A DNA stretch of 64,000 bases from Desulfobulbaceae bacterium (lineage in GTDB: Bacteria; Desulfobacterota; Desulfobulbia; Desulfobulbales; Desulfocapsaceae): the NCBI GenBank assembly GCA_024227155.1, contig JAAELB010001045.1, positions 1 through 64,000 of the forward strand, written 5' to 3'. Positions within the stretch are counted from its first letter, which is position 1, and the number at the start of each line of letters is the position of its first letter. Position numbers and translations under genes: made by a program. The notes below the pieces were generated by a model. The model saw only the letters and a program-made list of their open reading frames with translations. It was not told the DNA's origin and did no database searches. Positions 48,094 through 58,414 of this stretch are shown here, piece by piece.

Positions 48094-50373
48094 CTATAGA
48101 GCACCATGAGGTTGATAGAACCTGAGCCTCAAGGCATTGAGCACCACCGAAACTGAGCTGAGTGCCATGGCACCCCCTCCTATCATCGGATTGAGGGACG
48201 GCCCGCCAAAAAGAACCAAAAAACCAGCAGCAACCGGAATGCCAATAATATTATAGACAAAGGCCCAGAAAAGATTTTGATGAATATTTTTCAATGTAGC
48301 CCTGCTCAGCCCAATGGCGGTTTCAACACCGGAGAGGTGACCAGACATCAGCACAATGTCTGCGGACTCCATGGCTACGTCGATTCCGGTCCCCATGGCA
48401 ATGCCGACATCCGCTCTTGCAAGAGCCGGAGCGTCGTTTATACCATCACCAACCATGGCAACCACTTTCCCTTTATTTTGCAGTTGGACAATCTCTGCCT
48501 CTTTCTTATCAGGAAACACCCCCGCCACCACGTGGGTAATTCCTGCTTTGCCTGCAACAGCATCTGCCGTTTTTTCATTATCACCCGTGAGCATAACAAT
48601 CTCCACACCCGTTGCATGTAGCCTGCCAATCGTTTCAACCGCCTCATCTTTTAGCGGATCAACGATACCAAATAGAGCAGCCATGGAACCATTGATCCCT
48701 AAAAAAAGAACGGTTTTACCCTCTTTGGCAAGAGAGGCTGCTCTGCTAGCCACCTCTGTTGTCAAACCGAGGATTCCCTCCGACTCCATAAAACCCTGGT
48801 TGCCCAGATAAAGAGTAAACTTCTGGTCCTCTTTGTTGAAAATTGCCTCAATCCCCTCTCCAGGTACCGTCTTGAAACTACTCGGCCGACCAGGTTCAAC
48901 CTGATTCTTTTCAGCAGAGGTCGTAAACGCCTCCGCCAACGGATGCTCTGATCTGCTCTCGGCTCCTGCAGCAAGGGCAAGCGACAATTTTCTATCAAAA
49001 TCACCACAGGTAATAATATCAGTCAACACCGGCCTGCCCAGGGTGAGCGTGCCGGTTTTATCGAAAACCACACAATTTACATTTTTCGCTCGCTCCAGCA
49101 CCTCTCCGGTCTTGACCAGAACACCAAGCTGTGCCCCCCGGCCTGTACCAACCATAATGGACGTAGGAGTAGCCAGGCCCATTGCACAGGGGCAGGCTAT
49201 GACCAGTACTGCGATGAAAATCCTGAGTGAAAAGCTGAAATCGGCATCTGCAATGAAATACCATGAAAGCCCTGAAAAAATGGCGATTACAATAACAGTG
49301 GGAACGAAATAAAGACTAACCCTATCAGCCAGGTTGGCTATAGGTGCTTTCACCCCCTGGGCATCCTGAACCATCTGAATAATCCTGGCAAGCATAGTAT
49401 CAACCCCTACCTTGGTTGCCAGGAGTATCAGAGAGCCATTTTTATTCAGTGTCCCACCAAATACAGTATCTCCCCTTCTCTTTGAGACCGGCATACTTTC
49501 TCCTGTCAGCATCGATTCATCCACAGATGATTCTCCGTCCACGATTGCCCCGTCTATGGCAATACGCTCGCCGGGGCGAATCAAAACCTGATCTCCAACC
49601 CGTATTTCAGTTATCGCGACCTTGCACTGCTGACCATTTTCAATACGTGTAACGCTATCCGGGGTCAGTTGCATCAGCTGCCGAATAGCATTGGTCGTTT
49701 TAGATTTCGCCCTCACTTCCAGATATTTACCTAGAGAAATCAGCGAAATCAGCATGGCCGCTGACTCAAAATAGAGATCGTGGGCCAAGCCACCCCTGGT
49801 GCTGTCGAGACCAATTTCAATAAGATTCCAGGTTGAATAACAAAAGGCGGCCCCGGTACCTATTGCTATAAGCGAATCCATGTTGGGAACCCCTCGAAAA
49901 AGTGCAGGAAATCCATTGAGATAAAAATTCCGGCCCAGAAAAATAACCGGCAGAACCAACAAAAACTGGATAAATGTGTGGAGCAGTGGCGCGTGGTCCG
50001 GATGGATAATGGCTGGTAATTTGATACCAACCATTGGCCCCATGGAGAGCACCATAACTGCAATGGCCAGAATAAAGGATGGAAGGAGTCTCCTTTTTAT
50101 CTCCTGCAACTCTTCCTCAGCCTCTTTACGTTTTACGCCATCATCTTCCACAGTGGGAGATTCCACTGCGCCAAACCCGAGGCCTTCAACCGTTCCTGTA
50201 ATCGCATCCATAGAAGTTAATGAGTTATCGTATTCTATAGTGGCCTTCTCCGTAGCCAGGTTCACCGAACAGTGGATAACCCCATCAATATTTAAGACAA
50301 CACGTTCAATCCGTGTAGAACATGCACCACAATGCATTCCGGTAATATCAGCTTTAACAGTTGTACGTTCCAT
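48094..50373 (-). CDS. copA: Copper-exporting P1B-type ATPase CopA
   Basis: A 759-residue inner-membrane ATPase that expels Cu(I). It has one N-terminal heavy-metal-associated domain (GMHCGACS), eight membrane segments with the metal-site CPC motif ([12 protein letters not shown]), the TGES actuator motif, the phosphorylation site DKTGTLTLG, and [12 protein letters not shown] in the nucleotide-binding domain (RSEHPLAEA) is present. I chose the ATG at 50373 after GGGGA; the frame extends four codons further. The divergent copZ gene supports copper specificity. Confidence 0.95.
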   Translation of the reverse strand: MERTTVKADITGMHCGACSTRIERVVLNIDGVIHCSVNLATEKATIEYDNSLTSMDAITGTVEGLGFGAVESPTVEDDGVKRKEAEEELQEIKRRLLPSFILAIAVMVLSMGPMVGIKLPAIIHPDHAPLLHTFIQFLLVLPVIFLGRNFYLNGFPALFRGVPNMDSLIAIGTGAAFCYSTWNLIEIGLDSTRGGLAHDLYFESAAMLISLISLGKYLEVRAKSKTTNAIRQLMQLTPDSVTRIENGQQCKVAITEIRVGDQVLIRPGERIAIDGAIVDGESSVDESMLTGESMPVSKRRGDTVFGGTLNKNGSLILLATKVGVDTMLARIIQMVQDAQGVKAPIANLADRVSLYFVPTVIVIAIFSGLSWYFIADADFSFSLRIFIAVLVIACPCAMGLATPTSIMVGTGRGAQLGVLVKTGEVLERAKNVNCVVFDKTGTLTLGRPVLTDIITCGDFDRKLSLALAAGAESRSEHPLAEAFTTSAEKNQVEPGRPSSFKTVPGEGIEAIFNKEDQKFTLYLGNQGFMESEGILGLTTEVASRAASLAKEGKTVLFLGINGSMAALFGIVDPLKDEAVETIGRLHATGVEIVMLTGDNEKTADAVAGKAGITHVVAGVFPDKKEAEIVQLQNKGKVVAMVGDGINDAPALARADVGIAMGTGIDVAMESADIVLMSGHLSGVETAIGLSRATLKNIHQNLFWAFVYNIIGIPVAAGFLVLFGGPSLNPMIGGGAMALSSVSVVLNALRLRFYQPHGAL

Positions 50374-50394
50374 TATTATCCCCAAATTAAGGAT

Positions 50395-50450
50395 TTAGTG
50401 CCTCACTACAGATAAACTGCAATAAATACAGCACGGCACGGCAGCCCGCA
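50395..50450 (-). repeat. Interspersed repeat family A, copy 7 (right end only)
   Basis: Minus-strand reading ends CAGTTTATCTGTAGTGAGGCACTAA-like sequence: only the right-hand 45-55 bp of the element is recognisable, with two changes in the terminal motif. It sits 22 bases upstream of the copA ATG, inside the copA leader. Confidence 0.6.
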
Positions 50451-50603
50451 ATCATCAAGATCAATAAAAGTGACCCCACCTGTTTGAAATTCCATCTACT
50501 TTAACATATAGTTAAGTTTAAAATAATCACGCTGGAACTATAGTATAGAGACCCACCTCAATCAACAAACAGCTGGGGGAAACTATATTGAGTTAAAAAT
50601 TCT

Positions 50604-50850
50604 TTGAGATTAAGGCTACATAAGAAGGATGAACTTATTTTAAAAGATGCAGAAAGAACTACCCGTGAAGAAAGCAAATATACACCGTGGAAGATTCTGG
50701 TGGAGGATGACGAGGAAGGGGTTCATCAGGTCACCACACTTAAGCTAAAGCATTTTACCTTTGACAACAGAGATCTGACTTTACTCCATGCTTATTCCGC
50801 AAACGAGGCAATGGAACATCTACAGGAGCACCATGATAACATTGAAAATA
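50604..50850 (+). pseudogene. Truncated receiver domain of a DUF3369-type regulator
   Basis: The frame reads YTPWKILVEDDEEGVHQVT and then LTLLHAYSANEAMEHLQEHHD, which closely resembles the start of DUF3369 (HD-GYP-type) response regulators, including the DELIL-type leader. It stops resembling the family just before the expected phospho-aspartate, where the copZ gene begins in another frame. There is no ATG start. It is a remnant fused upstream of copZ. Confidence 0.6.
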
Positions 50851-51030
50851 AAAGGTATGAGCTGCCAACATTGCGTCGGCTCAGTACAGAAAGCACTGGA
50901 AGAAATAGCTGGCTTATCAGAGGTAAGAGTTGATCTGGAGGCTGCCAGCGCCACCTTTGTCAACAACGGCGTCGATCTTGAGACCATTAAAAATGCTGTA
51001 AAGCAGATCGGTTTCGAGCTGGAAGAGTAA
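50833..51030 (+). CDS. copZ: Copper chaperone CopZ (HMA domain)
   Basis: A 65-residue cytoplasmic metallochaperone: MITLKIKGMSCQHCVGSVQK with the MxCxxC copper site, complete to FELEE. It should pass Cu(I) to CopA. GGAG five bases before the ATG supports the start, and that ribosome-binding site lies within the remnant receiver reading frame. It is divergent from copA. Confidence 0.92.
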   Translation: MITLKIKGMSCQHCVGSVQKALEEIAGLSEVRVDLEAASATFVNNGVDLETIKNAVKQIGFELEE

Positions 51031-51085
51031 GTGGCAATGGCCCAGCCATCCGTCTAATCTCTGCAAATGGCTGCCGTACCAATGT

Positions 51086-51123
51086 GTATCCCCCCAGGTA
51101 CAGGATCGTACTGGGGGGTATAC
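51086..51123. terminator. Bidirectional stem-loop between convergent copZ and sbmA-like genes
   Basis: GTATCCCCCCAGGTAC and GTACTGGGGGGTATAC pair almost perfectly around AGGATC. No T-run follows on either strand, but the placement between convergent genes suggests a terminator or transcript-end structure. Confidence 0.55.
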
Positions 51124-51152
51124 AAGGGTGTCCAGCCCTTAAAACAAAAGCA

Positions 51153-52115
51153 TTAATAATTTATATTCAACTCAAATTCCTTCAGACGTTTATGGATCGA
51201 ACGAAGCTCAGTGATTGTGGTCCAGTTTGAGATGAAGATTGAAAAGGACTCCCGCACCTTACTGAATGCGTTTGAGACCTGAACAAGTACCCCCAGGGTA
51301 ATAATACCGGTGAAGAGTCCTGGCCCCATTATCAGATACGGAACGATAACCATCAACTGTTCAAAGAAATTAACCCAGATATCAAAGTAACCGTAATGGA
51401 GAAACAAGCGGTTATAGTTAAATTTTAGTCCGATAAACAGCTCTGCTATTGTTTCGGTCTTTCCATAATTGATTTTATCGTCTTCAGCGTAAACCAGTTC
51501 TTTACGAAAGGCGGCTTCAACCTTTTGATTGTTATACTCAAGACCCGGCAGTTTAATACCTACAAACCAGGAGATAAACAGACCACCAATTGATACCAGC
51601 AGGGCTACCCACACCAGACTACCGGGGATATTTTTAATGAATTCGATGTCCACCCCGCTACTGAGCCCCCAAAGAATGGGGAGAAAAGCAATAAGAGTCA
51701 TTATGGCACGAATCACCTGAAGTCCAAGGCTTTCAACAATCCGCGCAAATCGATAAATATCCTCTTGAATACGCTGGCTTGCACCCTCGACCTCTTCATC
51801 AACCTTCTGCCACTGTGAAACATAGGAGAAGGTCATCGCCTCCCGCCATTTAAATGAGTAAATACGGGTAAAATATGATGTCACCGTGGCGATAAGTACA
51901 TAGGGAAAGGCTATCTTAGCAAACATCAACATCTGTTCCCAAAACTCAGACACCTCATGCTCTGTTGCCTTTTGTAAAATATTATAAAAAGCACCGTACC
52001 ACTGATTAATCTTTACCGTCAATTCAACCTGTACAAAAAGGGCAAGGAGTAAAAACAGTCCTCCTCCATATGCCCATACAAACCACTCTTTACTTTTATA
52101 AAACGATCGAAACAT
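51153..52115 (-). CDS. SbmA/BacA-like peptide transporter, short form
   Basis: A 320-residue inner-membrane protein matching SbmA/BacA along its length: KINQWYGAFYNILQ, EGASQRIQEDIYRFA, SLGLQVIRAIMTLIAFLPIL, GIKLPGLEYNNQKVEAAFRKELVY and a WTTITELRSIHKRLKEFE end. SbmA of enterobacteria is about 406 residues; the present protein lacks about 80 N-terminal residues, leaving a first helix at about 12-30. It probably moves peptides or peptide-like compounds by a proton gradient. Substrate is unknown. Confidence 0.88.
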   Translation of the reverse strand: MFRSFYKSKEWFVWAYGGGLFLLLALFVQVELTVKINQWYGAFYNILQKATEHEVSEFWEQMLMFAKIAFPYVLIATVTSYFTRIYSFKWREAMTFSYVSQWQKVDEEVEGASQRIQEDIYRFARIVESLGLQVIRAIMTLIAFLPILWGLSSGVDIEFIKNIPGSLVWVALLVSIGGLFISWFVGIKLPGLEYNNQKVEAAFRKELVYAEDDKINYGKTETIAELFIGLKFNYNRLFLHYGYFDIWVNFFEQLMVIVPYLIMGPGLFTGIITLGVLVQVSNAFSKVRESFSIFISNWTTITELRSIHKRLKEFELNINY

Positions 52116-52175
52116 TCTTTCTTTCCTATTCTGGAGTAATGACGCAACATACGTTGCTATTTTTCGTCCTTAACT

Positions 52176-52317
52176 AGTGTCTGTCCAGAAATGAGATATT
52201 TTTTCTAAATTGAGGCGCTCGATGAATTTAACCACAGGCATATAGTTGATATTCCGAGGATTAAATTATGAGAGCAACGAAGAATTAGGGGGAAATAGCC
52301 ATTTATGGACAGACACT
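52176..52317. mobile_element. 142-bp miniature inverted-repeat element with 4-bp duplication
   Basis: Left end AGTGTCTGTCCAGAAAT and right end (complement) AGTGTCTGTCCATAAAT match at 16 of 17 bases. AACT flanks both sides (52172-52175 and 52318-52321). No coding sequence is inside. It is a non-autonomous transposon-like element; the parent family is not identified. Confidence 0.8.
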
Positions 52318-52343
52318 AACTACAACAGCCTGGAAACAATAGT

Positions 52344-53786
52344 CTATTCCGTATCGTGAGGCACCTTATTTTCACTTTCCCTTTGCATTTCAGAGACTAA
52401 TTTTTTCACCATGTAAGCGAGAAAGCCCACTCCTGCCAGCAATACACTCCACAGCAGCCACTGGCGCCATGGTTTTTTCCCGGGAGGAAACTTTAAGGCA
52501 CTCTCTCCTCCAAGTTTTACCCGCTCTCCTGGTAAAACCGTGCCCCGTATCCTGGAAAGTGAATTTTCGGCAGATAATTCTGAGATACTGTTTGCTGTCA
52601 AGATGCCATCCAGCTGCGATACCTTCCCACTACCATAAGCAAGCAGGTACGGTGGTTCCCCCTGGGCCAGAAAAGATAATTCAACAGGTGATCTACCAAG
52701 CATCAGAGAGAGATTTTTCTGCTCTATAAAGCGTTCCCCAAGGTGATCCTTTGCTGTCACCTGCCAGAACCTGTCAACGTTTGGTTTTAAAAAACACGGT
52801 TCATTCTCAAGAACCACCTGATCAACCGAGAGTTTAAAAAACAGTTGTTCACATCTCTGTATCCACACATCATTTTGTTTTTTTCGAGACTGGACTACGA
52901 GCGGTACAAGGGAATTAGTGGACGCAAGTGCCAGCTGAACACTATTGACCTGGATTGAATAATCCGATTGAAACTGCAGGACCGGCCCCTGTTCATCCTG
53001 CTCAACAATAGCACTTTTCAGCGCCACCCAATTGATATTTTCAGCGGATTTTATAAGCCTTGAATAACTGTTCACTCCGGTGAGCAAAAGAGGTGTATCT
53101 CCCTCCTTCCAGCTCACTTTTAAATATTGTTTTGGCTGCCTTTTTAGTTTTACGATTCTTCTTTCAACCCGTTGATCACCATAGACCAAATCAGCCAGGG
53201 TAGCATTTGTGACCAGGGGCGTCCACGTCTGCAAATCACTACTTTCCTCAATGTTGACAGTATAGATGGATGAACTGTCTCCCTCTTTCTCACCCCACAA
53301 GAACTCCAGGTGGTTAATTTTCAGCTCAATTGAACTCAAATCTAAAAGATAGGCTCCTACTTGGCCATGCTCTTCAAAAGGGGTTGTTAACGGTCCAGTC
53401 TCAACTTTAATTATGGTTCCCTGCTGAGTCTTATCGACGTGCATTGCAAGATCAAGAGAGGAACCTTCGGCTGTACCACGCGTCAGCGGGAAGAAAGGGA
53501 TCGGCTGTTGTTCACGTAGTTTTCCTGACTCCGGTTCAATAGGCTCAATACCATGGACAATCTGTTCCCCTGCACCGTTAAAAACAGCCACATCTTTGAA
53601 AAATGCATCCTGAACGGTAAGGTATACATCCTCTGGTAACTCCAGGGAATAAACAGCGCCTTTTTTGACAACTTCCAGGTAAAAACCCCTGGCAAAATCA
53701 TCTGGCGTTATCTCAGCTGCACTAAGGATTGCTGCGAAAATGCACTCTACCCATAAAAGCAATATAAAAAGTTTAATATTCATCAA
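52344..53786 (-). CDS. DUF3999 family membrane-anchored protein
   Basis: A 480-residue exported protein with a signal peptide (about 1-22), a long beta-rich periplasmic region, and one C-terminal transmembrane helix (about 445-463) followed by a short basic tail. The start DDFARGFYLEV and the layout match DUF3999 proteins. These commonly sit beside DUF2339 genes, as here with a 3-base gap, so the pair is likely one complex of unknown function. Confidence 0.85.
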   Translation of the reverse strand: MMNIKLFILLLWVECIFAAILSAAEITPDDFARGFYLEVVKKGAVYSLELPEDVYLTVQDAFFKDVAVFNGAGEQIVHGIEPIEPESGKLREQQPIPFFPLTRGTAEGSSLDLAMHVDKTQQGTIIKVETGPLTTPFEEHGQVGAYLLDLSSIELKINHLEFLWGEKEGDSSSIYTVNIEESSDLQTWTPLVTNATLADLVYGDQRVERRIVKLKRQPKQYLKVSWKEGDTPLLLTGVNSYSRLIKSAENINWVALKSAIVEQDEQGPVLQFQSDYSIQVNSVQLALASTNSLVPLVVQSRKKQNDVWIQRCEQLFFKLSVDQVVLENEPCFLKPNVDRFWQVTAKDHLGERFIEQKNLSLMLGRSPVELSFLAQGEPPYLLAYGSGKVSQLDGILTANSISELSAENSLSRIRGTVLPGERVKLGGESALKFPPGKKPWRQWLLWSVLLAGVGFLAYMVKKLVSEMQRESENKVPHDTE

Positions 53787-53789
53787 ACA

Positions 53790-56510
53790 CTATCTATCCA
53801 ATTTATTTTTTTCACGGTGAGGGGGAAGTGGTGAAAAATAACCAATGACGAGCATCAGGATTCCAACAACGAGAAAAGAGACAATACGCCCGATGGTCCC
53901 CGTTCCTGATAAATCCACAAAAAAGAGTTTCAACACCACCATCCCAAGTAATACGGCACCAACCATCCAGAGAGGACGATGTCTTTTTCTGGTTGCAATA
54001 CCAGTGAGTCCGAGAGCACAGGCCCCCCATAACGCTGCTATGGAGGATTGAAAAATAACTGAGTCATATAAAGATTGAGGAAAGAACGGGACAGCACCAA
54101 AATAATGTACAGAGCGTGCCACAATACTGTTAATAAGAAAAAAACCCAGGATAGCGACGCCCCACAACAAATAGTTAATGCGAAGAGCCGCAGGCAGCAT
54201 CTCACTGTTACTACAATAACGTATCCAGACAATCAGCATAAATAGGCAACAGAGGGTTGTTAGCTCCAGTGGATTAATAAATGGCAGATACAATAGAGGA
54301 GCAGGAATCCCCGCCTGACTAAAGGCCCAAAACATCCACAGAACAATCCAGCTGCAAAAAAAACCACCGCCGATAGTCAGATAACTTCTTCTAAAACGGC
54401 GGATTGGCCAAATTCCAGAAGAAGTCAGCCGTACCAGAAAAAAAACAGTAATGCAGGGGATAAGCGCCCACCACACATTTTTCCAGATATATGCTACCTC
54501 ATCAATCAATCCAACAGCCCATACAACCTCCTGGCTCAAGACAAAAATAAGCAACCACATTGAGAGCAGGTGATAGATTTTTTCGATTCGAATATTCCAG
54601 TTTTCACCATACGAATGGAGAATTCTATATTGAACCACGATTGCCACAGTCCAGCCAAGAGAACCCAGCCCACGAAACAGATGGAATTCACCTGACATTC
54701 CCATAAAATCAATGGCAATGAGAAATATCATCACAACAAGCTGCACAAGCAGACCAAGATACAGTCGTGTCCATGTAACTTTTTCGCAGACAAGCCCCAT
54801 AAGGATAGAACTTGCACAACAAAAAAGAAGAAAAACACTGGTAAAGTCTTGTGTCATGAACTGCTTATCCACTTCTCGCAAACCACCGGTATACCACCAT
54901 AAAAGCCCGACAATCATCAGCGGTAAAGGATAGTATTTCTCCCACTGTTTCAAACTATTATCTCCGCGATCATACCAATAGCTTGAGAACAATGCGGCCA
55001 TGGCAAGAAAACTGCAACCAAGAAAGTATCTGTTTGCAAAGGCGACTGTAGAGAGTGGATACCAGACTGAATCAAGAAAAATTACTGCCGCTCCAAGCTG
55101 CAACAACAGGCCAAAATGTCGCGCGAGAAAGCGCTGCTGCCGGACACCCACCCATACCATAGCACCACCTTCCAGAGCCCATATTGAGGCGGACCAGTGA
55201 CCATCAAGGGCAAGAGGGACTGTCAAGCTGGCAAAAACGACCCCGAGGGCAAGAAACGCTTCGCATATCATTCGCATTGAACCACTGAAGCGACTCCAGA
55301 GTGCTGTTGCTACTCCCAGATAAAAGATCCCTAAACCAAGAACAGAATAGGCCATGCCAAAGTGATAATCTTTCACCAGGCAATATTGCAAACCGGTGGT
55401 CACCAGAGGTAAGCCAAAGACTAGAGGCCCATCAATATAACCTCTGAGGTTAACCGGTTGTTTAAAGGCGAATAGTACTGAAATAATGGCATAAAAGAGA
55501 AAAAAGAGGATCAAGAATGGTTCAGTACTGCTATAATGTTGCGGTTGATATCCACTTGCTCCCCAGAGAGTTGCTATGCCAAAGGTAAAGAAAAAGCCAA
55601 CGACATTTAACAGCCGCCACGATTTGAACCAGGCGATACCAAAAACACCACAATTGAGCAGGCCGTAATAAGAAAAGAGTAGTACATGGCTACCACCACC
55701 TTTCGACATAAGAACCGGTGCCAGAAATCCCCCCGCAATACCAAAAACGGCAAGAGCTCTGGACTCCTGTAGCACCGCCAGACCACAAGAGAGAGCCACC
55801 AGGCAGATCATAACCACAAGGCTGAACGTTATTGGCAGAAAATCAAACAACTTAGCTGCTGCAAAGATAACCAGATAGAGAACACCAACCCCGCCGCCCT
55901 GCAGCGCAAGTCCATAGGCTGCACGACTCTTTCTAAGCCGCCAGCCAATCCCAAGCAAAGCAAGACCTGTTAGGAAAACTCCGATCAAACGAAACTCAAC
56001 GGGAACAAGATTGCGCTGAGCAGCATACTTGAGCAGGAAGGACAGTCCGAAAAAGAGTATGATTATACCGATTTTAAGGACCAGGTTACCACCTGTAAAA
56101 AACTGCTGTATACTTTCTTTTATACGTACTCCTTTATCCCCCATGGTGCCTACCAGACGATCAATAAGGGAGCTATTGCTCATACAACCTTTGCTATCTT
56201 TGCTATCTTTGGTTTTTCCAGAAGAGAACGGCCACTCTTTTTCGCTGGAATTAGCCTCTGATGTTGCAGGACGAACCTGCGCTGGCTTCCCTGAGCCTAA
56301 AAGTGAAGCAGCTTTAAAGACAACCTCTTCAAAATCAGTTTTCTCTTCCCTGCCATCACTTGCCAAGCGCGTTTCTAAAGTTTGCAAGCGCCTTTTTAAA
56401 TAAAAAACCTCCGCGCCCAGCAGGCCAATAATGCAGCCGAAAAGCACACCACTAAGCCCCAATAGTAAACCACCTAATATTCCAAGAATAACGACAAGAG
56501 CGAGATACAT
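53790..56510 (-). CDS. DUF2339 family polytopic membrane protein
   Basis: A 906-residue protein with an N-terminal helix pair, a charged cytoplasmic linker (about 40-130), and then more than twenty predicted membrane segments. The segments GGVGVLYLVIFAAAKLFDFLP and GIAGGFLAPVLMSKGGGSHV are typical of DUF2339. Its role is unknown; coupling with DUF3999 suggests an envelope function. The ATG at 56510 follows AAGGAGCC, whereas the frame extends nine codons upstream without support. Confidence 0.88.
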   Translation of the reverse strand: MYLALVVILGILGGLLLGLSGVLFGCIIGLLGAEVFYLKRRLQTLETRLASDGREEKTDFEEVVFKAASLLGSGKPAQVRPATSEANSSEKEWPFSSGKTKDSKDSKGCMSNSSLIDRLVGTMGDKGVRIKESIQQFFTGGNLVLKIGIIILFFGLSFLLKYAAQRNLVPVEFRLIGVFLTGLALLGIGWRLRKSRAAYGLALQGGGVGVLYLVIFAAAKLFDFLPITFSLVVMICLVALSCGLAVLQESRALAVFGIAGGFLAPVLMSKGGGSHVLLFSYYGLLNCGVFGIAWFKSWRLLNVVGFFFTFGIATLWGASGYQPQHYSSTEPFLILFFLFYAIISVLFAFKQPVNLRGYIDGPLVFGLPLVTTGLQYCLVKDYHFGMAYSVLGLGIFYLGVATALWSRFSGSMRMICEAFLALGVVFASLTVPLALDGHWSASIWALEGGAMVWVGVRQQRFLARHFGLLLQLGAAVIFLDSVWYPLSTVAFANRYFLGCSFLAMAALFSSYWYDRGDNSLKQWEKYYPLPLMIVGLLWWYTGGLREVDKQFMTQDFTSVFLLFCCASSILMGLVCEKVTWTRLYLGLLVQLVVMIFLIAIDFMGMSGEFHLFRGLGSLGWTVAIVVQYRILHSYGENWNIRIEKIYHLLSMWLLIFVLSQEVVWAVGLIDEVAYIWKNVWWALIPCITVFFLVRLTSSGIWPIRRFRRSYLTIGGGFFCSWIVLWMFWAFSQAGIPAPLLYLPFINPLELTTLCCLFMLIVWIRYCSNSEMLPAALRINYLLWGVAILGFFLINSIVARSVHYFGAVPFFPQSLYDSVIFQSSIAALWGACALGLTGIATRKRHRPLWMVGAVLLGMVVLKLFFVDLSGTGTIGRIVSFLVVGILMLVIGYFSPLPPHREKNKLDR

Positions 56511-56539
56511 TTTGGCTCCTTGTTTTTTTGCTTGCACTA

Positions 56540-57340
56540 TTAAATATCAAGCCCTGAATCTTGCGCCAACTCCAGTCCAATCACTTCTTTTATTGATTCT
56601 TTCCAGCGAATTTTTTCCAAAGAATCCAGCTGCTGGTACAGATGCATGATAGTGACATCGTCCTGTTCTCTAGTTATACGTTCAATTTCTTCCTTCATTT
56701 GATCTGAATCAGCGAGGACGCGAGTTGAAATTTTGTTCATCTTACCAAGCCAAATGGAATGGGAGATATAAGGAAGCAACTCACGGACCATTGCGACGAC
56801 ATCCCCGGTGTCGAGCATCGGCTCCACACTCACTGAGGTTGCAAAACCTTTTTCCGCAGCATACTCGAGACAACTCACCCGCTCTTTATAAGCGGGTGCG
56901 CCGGGCTCCCAAAAACCGAGGATAGCATCGTCTCTAGCGGTGATAGTAAAGCGAAAGAGAATTTTATCCTTAACCGTATCAAAAGCTGAACAGATTTTTA
57001 GGATGCAGTCTAGATGAGGTTTCGATACAATCAGCACCCTGTTTCCAGCATCTAAAAGTGATGTCAAAATCTGTATGCATCTATCCAGATTCTCAGGCAC
57101 GATGTCGTGGGCCGAAGGAAACATCACCTGCCCGTCATATAACTGGTGCTCCCGCCCGCCCACATTTTCCAGAACCCTGCAAGTCGTCCACTGTGCAGGA
57201 GTGATACGATTTTTCCGAATTGCATCGTAGCTTGCGTAGCAATATCGACAGTCATGGGGACAACCGAGGCTACAGTTTATCTCAGCCACTGCCCACTCCC
57301 TGGTTCCGCTTATTTTTTTTGCTCCTTTTCCTTTTTCCAT
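56540..57340 (-). CDS. Radical SAM protein of the spore photoproduct lyase-like family
   Basis: A 266-residue radical SAM enzyme with the cluster motif CPHDCRYCYA near the start and a downstream SKPHLDCILKICSAF and FRFTITARDDAILGFWEPGAP segment that resembles spore photoproduct lyase-like radical SAM proteins (DNA repair lyase relatives). No spore genes are present, so it may have another substrate. I prefer the ATG at 57340 after AGGAAG; an upstream ATG at 57409 would overlap rph by 41 bases. Confidence 0.75.
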   Translation of the reverse strand: MEKGKGAKKISGTREWAVAEINCSLGCPHDCRYCYASYDAIRKNRITPAQWTTCRVLENVGGREHQLYDGQVMFPSAHDIVPENLDRCIQILTSLLDAGNRVLIVSKPHLDCILKICSAFDTVKDKILFRFTITARDDAILGFWEPGAPAYKERVSCLEYAAEKGFATSVSVEPMLDTGDVVAMVRELLPYISHSIWLGKMNKISTRVLADSDQMKEEIERITREQDDVTIMHLYQQLDSLEKIRWKESIKEVIGLELAQDSGLDI

Positions 57341-57368
57341 AGCTGCTTCCTGCAACAACTTTCCAATT

Positions 57369-58061
57369 CTACCAAAGTTCAAGGAGTTCCCTGCATCCCT
57401 TTCTGGCAAATGACATCATAGCCAAAAAAGACTCATCATCGAACATCGCTTCTTCTGCGGTGGATTGAATCTCAATCCATTTACCATTTCCGGCCATAAC
57501 AAAATTAGCATCCGTATCGGCGGCTGAATCCTCGGGATAATCTAGATCCAGTAACGGTTCGCCATTGACAATACCGGTTGAAATAGCGACCACCGGCATA
57601 ATTTCAGGAACTGTTTCCATGCGACCTGACGCGACCATTTTCTTAAAAGCGTCCGCTACAGCAATTGATCCTCCAGTTATAGATGCCGTCCGGGTGCCTC
57701 CATCGGCATTGAGTACATCACAATCAACCCGCAAGGTTCGCTCCCCGATTGATTTCAAATCCACCATCATTCTGAGACTCCTCCCAATTAAGCGCTGAAT
57801 CTCCATGGTTCTTCCTGATTGCCCCTTGGTCTCGCGCCGATACCTGCTATCGGTGGCACAGGGAAGAATCCCATATTCTGCGGTGATCCATCCCTGCCCG
57901 GAACCTTTTAGAAATGGAGGAACTTTGTCCTCCACAGATACCCCACAAATCACATGGGTATTACCGATTTTTATAAGAATCGAACCGTCCGCCTGGGGTT
58001 GTATTCCGCGTTCTATAGATACTGGTCTCTGTTGGTTGAATGGTCTGTTATTGCTTCTCAT
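57369..58061 (-). CDS. rph: Ribonuclease PH
   Basis: RNase PH trims tRNA 3' ends by phosphorolysis. The 230-residue protein shows [65 protein letters not shown] and [17 protein letters not shown], a complete and normal set. AAAGGATATC precedes the ATG. Confidence 0.96.
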   Translation of the reverse strand: MRSNNRPFNQQRPVSIERGIQPQADGSILIKIGNTHVICGVSVEDKVPPFLKGSGQGWITAEYGILPCATDSRYRRETKGQSGRTMEIQRLIGRSLRMMVDLKSIGERTLRVDCDVLNADGGTRTASITGGSIAVADAFKKMVASGRMETVPEIMPVVAISTGIVNGEPLLDLDYPEDSAADTDANFVMAGNGKWIEIQSTAEEAMFDDESFLAMMSFARKGCRELLELW

Positions 58062-58080
58062 GATATCCTTTAAATTTTAA

Positions 58081-58414
58081 CGAGTTGAATGAGTGGTTGC
58101 TTGAAATTACTGCGAAACAACATTGTAAGCGTTCATCTCTATAAACGCAAACCAGCTCAACAACACAAAATCATTCCACACCAGATCTGATTTCAACATT
58201 CACTCGGCCCAACAAACTTAATATTATTAAGACACAGGACAATACACTTTCCACATATTAATATTTATCATTTTTGTAGCATACTTAATTAAACAAAAGA
58301 GTTTACTTGAATGCTGCAATCATGTTAATGAAAAGCCATATATATAATAACGTCATTTCAGAGCAGATCTGACAAAATTAATCACGCCAGAATCATCACA
58401 ATGGAGGAACAACT
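58081..58414 (+). other. Intergenic region upstream of the TRAP transporter
   Basis: No gene or structured element stands out. A TATAAT-like sequence lies at 58343-58348 but without a good -35 partner. The region should carry promoters for both rph (minus) and dctP (plus). Confidence 0.35.
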
